From positions 186,001 to 250,000 of the forward strand of contig JASANH010000264.1 in NCBI GenBank assembly GCA_030248295.1: 64,000 nt of DNA. The letters are read 5' to 3'. Under the pieces are notes generated by a model. It was given only the letters and a program-made list of their open reading frames with translations, ran no database searches and was not told where the DNA came from. Source of the DNA: Mesodorylaimus sp. YZB2_4 (lineage: Eukaryota > Nematoda > Enoplea > Dorylaimida > Dorylaimidae). This document shows, piece after piece, positions 38,701-48,914 of this stretch; position 1 is the stretch's first letter; each line of letters opens with the position of its first letter. Made by a program: the position numbers and the translations under genes.

Positions 38701-39759
38701 CCCCCCCCCCCCCCCGAAGTCCTATCTCCGTTTGAGGACAGCACACAGGAGGTAATGGTATCAACGTCAACGATACCAATGGAAAACTGGAGAGCAAACA
38801 TCGACGCCAAGCGACACCACTATGATAGCACAGTGCTCTACGGAGTCTATGCGCCAACTGCACACAATACACGTGAAAGGACTGCATTATGCTCAGAGTA
38901 GGATTTGAAGATTTTCTCACATTCTCAAATACAACGCATTATTCGTCATATTGAAATGGGCCCACGCAACACAAAGTAGAAGCTGGTATGTCATTTCAAG
39001 CAACTGTCACCTTTCAAGGTGGCAGCCGCGGCATGTGACTGTTTCGAAGTCGTGTGGCGCTGCTATGCATTCAAATATGAATTAAATATGAGGCAACCCA
39101 CAAGAGCGTGTATGCATTAGCGACTTGATCAATTTAAGAATTGGTCAAGCGGGGGGGGGGGCAAGGTACCCTTTCGCATCTCCAAAGTCGTATAATCGCA
39201 ATGTTTCGATTTCCAAGTAATATTTTAAAACGATCAGTCAAATCGTTCAGATGACACAAGTCTAAACGTCGAGCGACTCCCATTCGACTTGTTCATATCT
39301 CAAAAACGCGTCCCCTCGAGTCCCGTGATATGTCAAATTCAACATGTAATTTAAAAATTTAAAGGCCCCACTTACCCTCGACTTTGTTCCGATGGATGAT
39401 GAATGATTGTTTGGTTTTCTTGCATTTCCACAATACATTTTGTGCTCAATTCTATTTCTGAAACATAATAACATGCGTTATGTCAAAGTGATCAGTTCTG
39501 TTATTTATGCCCCACCCCACTGTAAGTTCCTCCCCCTGATGCCCATATATGGCGTATTTTATAAGTCTATCCAGTTTCCCGTCTCGTCAGGGGGCGACCA
39601 TAAAGTTTGACTCATCACATGAGATGACTAGACATGCGTAGTTTTGCAGAATAAGGTCAAGGAAAAAGGGATTTTGCCCAACAAGAATTGAAAAGTCTGA
39701 CCTCTTCTATTCAATGGCCTGACACGAACGGCCACTCGAACTTTCTCCCCAGTGGCCAT
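20791..39759 (-). CDS. KIF13: KIF13-type kinesin-3 motor (KLP-4 / Khc-73 family)
   Basis: Plus-end-directed vesicle motor. Eighteen exons, high to low: 39759-39702, 39457-39376, 35733-35663, 35607-35515, 35154-34880, 34425-34291, 30815-30087, 29352-28911, 28575-28199, 27725-27237, 27092-26913, 25863-25299, 25244-24808, 24451-24236, 23817-23611, 23334-23254, 23193-23112 and 21425-20791. Phases agree throughout; 5154 nt give 1717 aa. The start is [19 protein letters not shown]. The motor spans about 1-370 with the P-loop GQTGSGKS, switch [12 protein letters not shown] and switch [10 protein letters not shown] neck or coiled coil follows, then FHA at about 480-570 ([30 protein letters not shown]), the KIF13 stalk with [32 protein letters not shown] and ALDRLRQ, and a Ser-rich tail. 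KIF13-specific segments such as [13 protein letters not shown] exclude KIF1/UNC-104. No CAP-Gly domain follows, unlike Drosophila Khc-73 and KIF13B. The least certain junction is the last one (23112 to 21425), where an extra exon of 3n length could be missed. Confidence 0.93.
23850..24207. mobile_element. hAT-like non-autonomous element, copy 3 (358 bp)
   Basis: Ends are CTAGCATCGAC and GTCGATGCTGA, with an 8-bp duplication CATGAAAT at 23842-23849 and 24208-24215. Its full length is the reverse complement of copy 4 at 43148-43490; CATGCCACACC here matches GGTGTGGCACACTATGATG there. The right end lies 29 bp from the splice donor of KIF13 exon 14. Confidence 0.9.
31010..31375. mobile_element. 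Foldback element, long imperfect hairpin
   Basis: The best-matched arms are 31095-31172 and 31213-31293 on opposite strands. The left arm CGATTATTGATCATCTATGG pairs with the right arm reading CGATTATTGATCGTCTGTGG on the complement, and both contain GACGATCGCTAG-like sequence. Weaker pairing extends outward (GGTCGACGGTC against GGTCGAGGGTC), giving arms of about 150 bp around a spacer of about 40 bp. It lies in a KIF13 intron. A transcript would fold into a long stem. Confidence 0.7.
31721..33418 (-). mobile_element. BEL/Pao LTR retrotransposon remnant (protease and reverse transcriptase)
   Basis: One open frame of 565 codons encodes part of a Pao Pol polyprotein. A DUF1758-type aspartic protease comes first, with DSAS where DSGS is usual, within [18 protein letters not shown]. 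The Pao region WDLEQIGI and the reverse transcriptase follow, with [39 protein letters not shown] and the YVDN box in place of YVDD. The A17 segment ends at [14 protein letters not shown] and a stop. RNase H and integrase are missing downstream. Upstream (to about 33660) only a degenerate, frame-broken gag tail with CKRRHTWNH is seen. No LTR pair was found. It is a 5'- and 3'-truncated insertion in a KIF13 intron, inserted in the same direction as the host gene. Confidence 0.9.
35778..36040. repeat. Imperfect tandem duplication in KIF13 intron
   Basis: Two units of about 110-140 bp, near 35780-35905 and 35925-36040, share CATTTGA-TTTCGCGCG, CTTAT-ACAC-CTGG-TGAATGCGCGC and GTGCT-AGTT-GTCAGT in order. 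No coding role is evident. Confidence 0.5.
36041..39375. other. KIF13 second intron (3.6 kb) with unassigned open frames
   Basis: This is the intron between KIF13 exons 2 and 3. Two minus-strand open frames, 36647-36946 (99 codons) and 37246-37590 (114 codons), have protein-like composition. One reads [20 protein letters not shown] and the other [21 protein letters not shown] recognise no family, and an overlapping plus-strand frame at 36829-37176 is a competing reading. A 21-bp poly(C) run lies at 38695-38715. The frames may be a nested gene or a decayed transposon. Confidence 0.3.
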
Positions 39760-41885
39760 AATAATTATTGCTCTCGTAAAAATCACAAATAAAGAGTCGA
39801 AATGGACGAATAGAGGAAGACTGCGATTAGACGTATATTTCTCGTGATTGGTGTGGAGAACCGCAATAAGGCGGCAAACGATCTTTTAGTTGGGGCACAT
39901 TAGAAAATAAGAAAATCTGAAAGAGACAGCGGGGTGCGATGCGTGGAAGCTCCTTTAGTCAATAATAGCCGCACGGGTTTGGTCGGTCGCGCGACCTCGG
40001 ATTAGCCAACCGCGGCTTCAATCTACGAAGCTATGTAGACGGAGAGGAGCAGCAGATGGTCCTCACAACACACGGACGCCCGACCCGTCCTGCTAGTTAG
40101 TAATGGCCGATATCAGCGAGACAGCCGCTCGTCTCCGCTCGAAACGACGACTGGCGGAGAATGAAAAGGGAGGACCCCTACTGAACGAAAAAAAAAACTG
40201 GATGACTTCAACGGATACTTTTCGTTTGCATTTTGGGCCGTTATTTCTTGAAGAAAAATAACTTTTCCGAAAACTTTTTCTAACTTTTCAAATCGAAAGT
40301 CAGTTTTCATTAAAACTTTTAGTACATTCAACTTGTTTGAAATGAATGACCTTGTTAGGCAAAGACACATTCAAGGACGAAGAAAACGGAGCAAATAGCA
40401 GCTGATTAAAAAAGTTTTGTACACACGTTTCTAAAAATATTTTTGCGGATATAGCAGACAAACCATTGTGCGCAGGTACAAACTGCTTATGTCCCATGTG
40501 TGCGCACTACAGTAAGACCTGGGAAAGCGCAAAAAACCCGAAAGGGATTCAAACCATGGATATCATGCCCCACGACGCAAATTCATTCGGTTTTTTTTTG
40601 ATTTTGGAATGCGAGAATTTTTTGACCGTGACATGGCGTATTTGTGGTATTCAAATCAATAATTTTTCCAACGCGTTTGGAGAACAAACGCCCAAAGAAA
40701 AAATCAACTATGATCGTCAAGATCTGCGTCGACTGGTCGTCTTGCATGAGTCCTTTCAAAAAATCGGCATATCTGGAATGGCTGCATTGAAGAATGAATT
40801 TTTTGTTTAAAGTGATTTCGTTAAATCCCGAAAACCTATATAGCGATGGGTCATGGGTCCACCTTTTCGTCAGCATGGGACATCACAAATTCTATCCTCG
40901 ATCTGCATGTCGATTTTTTCAAACCAGTAAAGAATTTTCGATCATCGATGCGCAGGAAGTCTATCACAATTCAGTTCCAAGTACAAAGTGAAGGTAACTC
41001 GAAAATCGAACTTAATTTTTTCATTTTTTCAGATCTGGAGGCGGTGCCAGAATCTCAAGGATTACTGTAAAATCGAGCAGTTTTCTGAGGCCGATTCACG
41101 ATGATCTCTGACATCGATCATTAGCTGTGGCTGTGGCAAACTCCGCATGTCGCATGGAATAACTTGGTGCCAACGAATGGTGAGTGTATTTTCAATGACT
41201 TGTATTTACTGGGTCGCTGAATCTCGGGCGTGGTAGAGACAGAGCGTTGGGTGACAAAATATTGAGATGTTGTCAATTGGTGCCAAAATTTCTGTTTTAC
41301 AGAAACATGCTTCCTATTTTCAGCGTCCCGCGACTTTGCCATTCAGTGTGCTGTGTCTCGTCCTCCATATCCTCCTTGCATTTAAAAAAACCATCACCTG
41401 CCACTAAGAGTTTGGCGATTCTTGATCTGAAACTCACTTTCACTCTATAAGCAAGTCTGCTGCATATTCTGCCGCATTGATTTACCATAAGATCCATGTT
41501 CTGCCGGGTGAAGATGCCTGGGCGAAATCGAGACTGACTTATTGTAATATCAGAAATGCTACAGGCTTACAGTACCAGCCGCGTAAAATTCGGTTTCAGA
41601 AAGCCGCTGTTATTAGCTGTAAAAGTGCTACAGCGGCCTTCTTCATTGCCATGGTTAAAAGGAGCATAGGTTCTTTTTTGCGTCGCTTAATAGCCGTACA
41701 GGAATATCTGCTCTTCTTTACGGCCGCGCGCGACGCCAAAGTAACAAAAAGTGCAGTTCCGAGCTCAGTCTTTTTTGAAAAGAAGACTGTGGTTCTGCTT
41801 TTTTACAGCTGTCAAGTGCTAAACTTTTTGAAAGTTTATAAATGGGCTAACGTAACGTAGCTTTTTTGCACGTTTTAGCTTTCAG
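39760..41885. other. KIF13 upstream region, no recognised gene
   Basis: The KIF13 promoter is expected just right of 39759. Plus-strand open frames at 40466-40810, 40794-40991 and 40846-41070 with a TTTTTTCAG acceptor near 41034 could be exons of an unknown gene, but no order with consistent phase was found and no family was recognised. No certain feature is present. Confidence 0.3.
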
Positions 41886-42572
41886 TGGGACGCTTTTGGG
41901 CAGCATTCATTCATGTATTGTTCGCTATGGCCATGGTGACTGGTGCGATGGTTGATGGCCGTACGAATGACCTTTTCGAAGGAAAATTCACGCAGGTGAG
42001 TTCAAAACTTTGCGAACTTTTCGCCTAATTGTGAATTGGGAGACTAGAATTCTTCTTGGTTTATCAATGTGCTGGCTGACTTGCATGTAAGTGGGAGGTT
42101 CATCAAGCTGCATTTCCAACATGTAAAAACCGATAAGATGATGGAAAGCAAGTGAGTGTAGATGATTGCATCACTTAATAGCCGCATGGGCGGGCTAGTC
42201 CATGCGGCCGCGCGTGATGCCAAAGAAACAGGAAGGACAGTTTCTAGTTTGGTTCTTCTTGCATGCTAAAAATAGGATTCTGTCTTCTGACATTTTTCCC
42301 GTGGCTGTACATCTTATTTGGTAAGCCAATGTAATAAAAATCGCAGTTCCTAGCTCAGGCTTTATGAAAAAAGATCTGTTGGACGGGCTGGCGGGGCATG
42401 AAAAATTTCTGTATGGTTCATAATTTACTGGCCAAAAGTAGAGTCAGCGCTTGTGACTTGGAGAAATCTCATGTTATAGGTCAAAAAGCTCGTCGATGAA
42501 GTGGGCGGAAATTCACCAAGCGAGGCACAAGGGCCATCCATTTGCAAATCGGAAAACAATGTTTTTGTTTGA
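41886..42572 (+). CDS. Putative small secreted peptide (weak candidate)
   Basis: Two candidate exons, 41886-41995 and 42480-42572, are joined in phase between a GTGAG donor and a TTATAG acceptor. If an upstream exon supplies the A of the start codon, the product is 67 aa. It would begin MGRFWAAFIHVLFAMAMVTG, a plausible signal peptide with positive start and hydrophobic core, followed by a short acidic mature part with VKKLVDEVGG and one cysteine. An alternative is that translation starts at an internal Met. The first exon was not located and no homologue is known to me. The consistent phase is the main support. Confidence 0.28.
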
Positions 42573-43147
42573 TGGCGGACATGCCCGGCAGAACGCCTGG
42601 CCGCCACGGCAGGTAGGAGGTACACTGTGCGACTGTAGAATGCGGACATGTGCCTCGAATCAAAGATCAAAAGTGTACAAGAAAGTGGTTTGATCAGTTG
42701 CTCTGCATGGATCGGAACACAACCAGGAAACACGAGCAGGGCTGCGCGCCATGGACACTCGGCTGGACAAGGCAAGGATGGACCATGTAATTAACGCAAG
42801 GTGCACGTGATCGCACCAATAAACGACACGACAGGCTGATGGAATCTGGACTGAGATGATACACAGATTCAGTATCCTGTATATAGCGGTATACAGTCGG
42901 CCTTGCATGACTGCAACAAATTCTCATCCCCCGATTTTTGTCCACTGTTTTTCATGTATTTCAACCTTGGATATTTGCAACTTCGCTTGATTCTAACTCC
43001 CATGCTAATTAAAATCTGATGCGTAGTCATCGAGACAAGGTATGTTCAATATAATTTGCAAATTTCAGGACAGGGCATTTTAACACTTTGCATCCGCTGA
43101 ACAAGTGGGCATTGTCGGCGCCGTGCAGCACTCAAAAGACCGCTAAA

Positions 43148-43490
43148 CCAGCATCGACCGATCCGATCCGACTGCTGGATCGGCCGGATTAATAACTAAA
43201 AATTTTTGCGCTTTATTTGCTGGAAAATAATGGTGTGGCACACTATGATGAGAAAATCCTTTTTTCTCTCAAACCGGCATTCAATCCCAGTTTTAGGCGC
43301 TGGTTAATTCTCCTGCGTCCTTTGGAGTGGTCTGACAGAAAGTGTGACAGCGAGGGAGCAAAGCAGGCTAATGAGGACCCGGTGCAAACCTGTCGTCCCC
43401 ACCAATCTTTAATTTTTTGAAACGGATCATTAATATCGGATGGGGATTGGGATACAGGCCTAGGGTCGGGGTCGGATCGGTCAATGCTGG
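43148..43490. mobile_element. hAT-like non-autonomous element, copy 4 (343 bp)
   Basis: Begins CCAGCATCGACCGATCCGAT and ends ATCGGTCAATGCTGG, with the 8-bp duplication CCGCTAAA at 43140-43147 and 43491-43498. The interior is homologous to the reverse complement of the copy at 23850. It is the cleanest short-form reference copy in the window. Confidence 0.92.
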
Positions 43491-44784
43491 CCGCTAAAGG
43501 CCGCTGTTGATGTGAGGATTGTAAAGAAGTTGGTGGTCCTGCCTTCATCTGCCACCATGGAAAGAGATTAAGTGACCTTATTCTTTCGTGCCGTCTGTTG
43601 CGTCCAAATATCCAATGCAGAGGGTTGACTATGTAAAAAGCGGTTTTTTTTTCGGATGCTAAAATGAGTGAAAGTTTTTCATCTTTTAAAAATATTCTCC
43701 GCTTGGACCAATTCGATTGGTCCGTTGTATTTCCCAGAATAATTGTCGAGTGCCAGCGTGCCGTCATATCCACTTCGTGTTGTTATCCTCGTCGGAGACA
43801 ACAACCAAAATCGAAATTTTATGCGAACTGCGATTCTTTCAGGATAATATGGAAATTCCATGATCTGAAAATCGATAAATCTTTGTTTTTATCTATGAAA
43901 AAGAAATTGATCTTATTCTGTGAATATATCGGCTCTCCTGTTTCTGCATTACGTTTCACCTTCAGAATTTTAAGATTCGCCGCTTGATCGACACGTTGCT
44001 TTTGTGAGTCAAGCAGGAAATAATAATCGCAAGCCGAACACGATGTGCGACGAACGATTTCGAGTCGTGATTTTTTGGTTCTTGGGATTTTCGGAACATA
44101 ATTGAGTTTTGAGAAACTGTTTTGTGCGACTGTCTTCTGGCCTCGATGATCTTTCTGGCCTATCAGTTGTTTGTGATTAACAGGTAATGGCGGACCACCT
44201 TTTTTCTAAAACATCTGATGTGTGCATAACGATCAGATGTTAACGATAACTGCAAGTGTGAGCGTCGCTGAGAACTGCGCCGTCAGGAACCCGTCTTGCT
44301 GAGACTTGTGAGAGAACCAGTCACCACCTCCCATCTGTCCACTCTTGTTGTGGAAAGCACACAACCAAATGGGGCCTATGTTTTTATTGTGGCAGCGTAA
44401 ATTAACCAATGAAAAAAGGTGAAATCCCAGTCAATCAAAGCCCCTTGTTTATATATCAAGCTACTTGGAATAAACTACTGTAGAATGCAAGTGAAAGCGA
44501 GAAGGAATGAGACAGGACACCTTACTAAAAGGGTGACGCCTTTGGAAAGATCATGCAATGCGAAATGTTGAGAAAACGAGAAATGTTAGATGAGTTTTTA
44601 AAAGTTAGGAGAAGTTGGAAAGGTTGTGAGAGTGATTCGATAGGCGCGACATGGTATTATTCGCAGATTATTTGCGATTAAGAGTTGGAACTGCTGCGAT
44701 TCGAACATGTTCGTCCACATAAAAGTCGAAAATCATACCGACTCGATCACAAGGGCCATAAAAAATACCATGTTATCTGAGAGG

Positions 44785-45020
44785 GCTAGTTCGAGGTGCG
44801 GAAAATGCACGTTCACGTACAGGTGGATGAAAACATTCTGATACCGGTACTTGATTTTATCGATTCAAACCACCAAACCTGGAAAGACGGATGATATTTT
44901 ACAACAAATTGAATTACTACACGACTTTAGGAGGAATCTTTGCTTTCTCGTAGAACTCCTGTAGCTGTACATTTATTTTGGCCTTAGTTGAACGAGAACC
45001 TGATAAATTAATTTTTGGAG
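44785..45020 (+). pseudogene. Fragment homologous to 52590-52945
   Basis: Shares with the minus strand of 52590-52945, in the same order, the blocks TGCGGAAAATGCAC, GTGGATGAAAACA-TCTGATAC, GATTTTAT-GATT, ACCACCAAACCTG, TTTTACAACAA-TTGAA and AGGAGGAATCTT-GCTTTCTCG. One frame gives RKMHVHVQVDENILIPVLDF, close to RKMHLGQYVDENTLIHDFI in the other copy, so the ancestor was probably protein-coding. A segment of about 115 bp present in the other copy is missing here. The family was not identified. Confidence 0.45.
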
Positions 45021-45217
45021 AGGAGTTCGGAAGATGCGGCAGCGTTTCAGCACCGACTATAAGTACTGTATTATGCTTGTTGCAGTTATCGATGAGCCGC
45101 TGCAAAAGTTTTATTGAAAAGATATGTGTCGAGTAAATGCGCCAAGATGACACGACCTTTCATTCCACTTTGACTCGAGCCTTCATATTCAAGTTGAAAC
45201 TGGGATTCACTTTTTCC

Positions 45218-45629
45218 TTATGGCCCCTTGGTCGGACAAGGACGACAAACGAATTTGCATCTGATACGCTCGCAATATTTTGGTCTTTCTGGTTCAGGGC
45301 AGCTCTTTGGTAAACACAAGCAGGCGCAGCATGGCCGGGTACTCGGGCAGGTGACAGTGCCATCAAATGTCTGGGTTTCGCTGTCAAATGCTCTGAAAAA
45401 TTCAAGATTTTAAGATAGGCGCAGTTCACACAGTCTCCAGGCCAAGAAGGAAACAATAATTTGACTTAAGATGTGTGATGTGATCTTTGTGATCTTTTGC
45501 AAATGTAATAACGTAAAACATTTTTTCTAGAATATCGTGTCTTCGTCACCCATTAAAAATTTTTGTGAAAACTTACGAAACAGCCACGAATAAAATCGCA
45601 AAACTGAAGAAAGCGATGAATTTATTCAT
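45218..45629 (-). CDS. Small secreted cysteine-rich peptide, two exons
   Basis: Exon 1 is 45629-45577 and exon 2 is 45392-45218, joined at a split serine codon with a GTAAG donor and TTTTTCAG acceptor. The product has 75 aa. Residues 1-17 (MNKFIAFFSFAILFVAV) are a textbook signal peptide. The mature part, about 56 residues, carries ten cysteines, with spacing that begins C-x5-CC-x-C-x-C-x4-C; other pieces read CERIRCKFVC and CRPCPTKGP. Ten cysteines suggest five disulfides. I cannot assign a family: whey-acidic or antistasin-like inhibitors and antimicrobial peptides are conceivable, but no signature is decisive. A TATAAAA lies 113 bp before the start. Secretion is inferred from the signal; function is unknown. 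Confidence 0.72.
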
Positions 45630-45741
45630 TATGAAAAGTTTGAACCACTGAAAATTGAAAAAATTATTAGATAATAAACCTGAGTCTGGATCAGCTTTTG
45701 TGCTGATGTGAATGAATGGCATGTCATGCCAAGGGTGTGCC

Positions 45742-45748
45742 TTTTATA
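45742..45748 (-). promoter_or_regulatory. TATA box of the secreted cysteine-rich peptide gene
   Basis: On the minus strand the sequence reads CTCTATAAAAGGC, a strong core TATA box, 113 bp upstream of the ATG at 45629. This spacing leaves room for a start site about 30 bp downstream and a short 5' UTR. Confidence 0.55.
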
Positions 45749-45759
45749 GAGTTGGTCCC

Positions 45760-48700
45760 TTATCGCAGTGCGGAGACGCGCATAAAGTGCATTCTGTCTG
45801 AAAATGGCACCTCGTTCTGATAAGACAACAGGCTGTTCGACGGATGGATTTAGGCTTCGTTAATTTCGAATTCGGGTTGTTGTATTTGCTTTGGTCGATA
45901 ATGTCGCTTTGCAAAGGCTCTAGCAGACAGGAAGGACTGAAAATAACAATGATAAGGATGGAAGTGCTTACTTGTCACGGAATAGTAGGACTTTTTGACA
46001 AACAAAATGATTCGAAAACAAGCTTATCTTGCACATTTTATTGGACAATATGTTTATGTTGAGGTTTCAATAAATCTCCCTTGTGCATTGCAGCATGCTC
46101 ATCAAGCAAATATTTCGAAACATCGATCGTTGAATAATCACAACTGTCGTCAGTGCCTAGATTGCTTGGGAGGGCGAACGAGAAACCTCATAAAATCAGA
46201 GCAGATATCTGACTTTTGTGGCTTCAGGGCACGATACTTACATACAATTCGTGTATTACATGTCTATTGAAGAAATTCGATCATTTTTTGGGTTGGGGCT
46301 GATCTTAACTACAAGCGTGTAGTCAAAAGTCTTCCACAGTCCAAGCCTGGTTGAGCCTGGCTCATCCTGGAGCATCGATCATTGAGACTATATTCTTGAC
46401 AGCGCGCATTCCGCCGCAACTGCTCTGTGTAATGGTACTAAGCGTGGCTGCTTGTAACCACACTCACCACCTCAGTTCACTAACACCACAGCGAGGAGAA
46501 CATCAGCTCTGACCAAGAGGACACACGTCAACAATACCTTATATACTCTCGGAACTGGGCCACTTTGCATGGAACATCTTTTTTAAAACTTCTGTGGGTT
46601 TGGCCCCGCGCCGCCCTGGATCCCCTACTTCCAACCCGTTTTGCCTAAAGCCAGCCAGCAGTCATGATATGATAAGCGGACCGTGAGGTGACCAGCAGCA
46701 CAGCAGCGTCCCTCTGCGCGTCTTCACTAGGAGCAGCTCCACGCGAGGGCATCCTGGACAGGACACCGACTCCCTCGGACGATGGCGGGTGGGCGGTGAA
46801 CTCTGTCGACGTGAGAGCCGAGGCTGTCTCGTCGCTTGACTTTCGTCTCTCCACTAGGAGCACTACTAGGGTGCCGGGTGAGTCACGTATGGCCTGGCAT
46901 GGAACATATCGATTATCACTTGCCGCCTCATATCACTCTTCTGGCCTTTTTGGTAGGGTCTGGAATATCAGGATTGTATAAAATTAACCTATTAGTTTTA
47001 TGCATGACCCCCTCAGGATCCCTTGACCTGAGGTTAGTTTTATGCATGAATACGAGTAGCATACTATCTGTTTTCTTTGGGAATGTACACGCGGCCTATG
47101 CGGTAACGTGGAGAGTGTGTATATTCTCAGAGAAAACAGGTTATACAGTTACTGTTGCGCCGCATAAAGTAAATGCTGTTATATGCATGTAGTACGCATA
47201 TATATATGATCATCGACTTTATGTCCCCAAAAATAAAATGTTTAGCACTAACTTTGACGACCTCACCCCTTCGCCCCTCTCTAAGTAGCGGGTTCTTGTC
47301 AATAGGAATACGTTGGTGCAGATATCCATTACAGTAAACAGCGTCATGCCTTAGAACTTGCAATTTACAGTACTTCTGCTTTTTGCTGGCAGAAATTTGA
47401 AAGTGCTCCGTTTATGGTCAGCTGGAATGTTCATTATTGTGTGATCGATTCTTTCGTTTCCTGTTTATTTTATGCTATCATGTGATCCGACGCAGGGATA
47501 TCGGCTGCTACAGACCCTGCATTTCATTATCATTGCTATTTGTAATTTTATAGGTCGGGTCAGAATCTTATTTTCGAACCATGGTTTATTTCATTAAAAA
47601 AGGAATATATTTATTCCATTGGCATGCAATTACCTACTTAATAACGAACTTTCGATTTTACCCCTTCTTATTCTCAGTAGCCGAATACAAAGTACGAGCA
47701 CGCGTCCTGCACAGCGTTGCATCGCACCAGCTCGTCATTGCTCGCTGCCATCGTCGGTTGGTGAGGATGACTGAGCGCCATCAGCCATTGGCGCGCTTTG
47801 AAGGCGGTTTCGACGGGCTCTTCCAGCTCAAACAGTTTCGTGAAAGTAGGCTCGAAGTAGTCACTTTGCAATGTGGCATTAGGCGGCGGGTAATGTTCGA
47901 TCACCTGAATGAAGTGAGGGATTCTGGACACGGCAATGGACGCTGCGAGGGTGCGCAGATAATTGTGAAAGGGGCTTACAAAATAGTTTATTAAATAAAG
48001 AGACGCTGAAGCGGGATGTTGTGCGGACGTTTTGGCGCCGATGTGATGGCGCCAGGTCATTTTGGCGCCCCATACGCAAAAAGCGGTCTTTGGGGAATCT
48101 GGAAACCTGCGGCCGAGGTTAGCTTTATGAGCTCAAATATCTTTCCTCCATTTCCTCGCAACTCTGAACCGCAATTTGATCAGGCAGGAGTGACGTTGGT
48201 GAAGAATCAATTTCCATGCTCACTGTGAAGCTGACTGCTGCTTCGACCACCGGAAACCCGAGATCTACATTCTCCGCAATTCTAACGGCGAGAAACAGTT
48301 TGGTGCGCAGGCGCGAGGTAAAAGACTTTCTGTTGCTGGTTTATGCCATCAACGCATTACATTCTCTCCTCTTTATGGAAAAAAGCAGCACGGTCACAAT
48401 AGTGGATAGCATGGTAACAGATGGCCTTTTCCCTCACGCAGCAGATAGGGGATCCCGTCTGCTGCGCACCAAACTGTTCTTCACCAGCCCTCAACATTCT
48501 TAGTGCAAAATTCATTCAAATTGTCTTTGATACGTTCTTTGATAAAAGCTTGAGCTGTGAGCCGATTCTTCAAAAGCCAAACCGCCGTTTCATGCCGATC
48601 ATCAGATGTGACTGCTGGCGTATTTGGTAATCTAGCCCCTTCCGATCGATACAAAGCTAATGGATTATTTACACACCAGCAGGAATATAAAGAGGGCGTA

Positions 48701-48860
48701 GGGAGCCGAACACACTTGTACACGGCCGTACTAGACGAAATCACTTATGTGAACTGACGACTTCGAGCCCGCACCATGTCGGGCGCCACCGACCTAGAAC
48801 CAGTTAGGAGACAGACTGGTTTTGGCTAGATCTGCAGATCTTGTGCCAGAAAGGACAGAG
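45760..48860. other. Region without recognised gene; SINE copy and unassigned ORF
   Basis: A SINE copy lies at 46600-46890. A minus-strand open frame of 128 codons at 47674-48060 has helical, protein-like content (IPHFIQVIEHYPPPNATL, FTKLFELEEPVETAFKARQW) and may be an exon. Another minus-strand frame lies at 48481-48744. I recognise neither family. TTTTGGCGCC is repeated around 48030-48075. Confidence 0.35.
46600..46890 (-). repeat. SINE-like repeat copy
   Basis: The plus strand reads GTTTTGCCTAAAGCCAGCCA, CAGTCATGATATGATAAG and CCGTGAGGTGACCAG. This is the reverse complement of the tail of the element at 63780-63842, in the same order. The 5' end is approximate. Confidence 0.65.
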
Positions 48861-48914
48861 CATGTGGAAGTAATTCGCATGCTGGAAACACATGCGCCGT
48901 GCGGACTTAGTATC

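Noticed and set aside
43664-43987. Plus-strand ORF of 107 codons
   Set aside because: No family likeness. The minus strand offers equally open frames and no splice-consistent model could be built.
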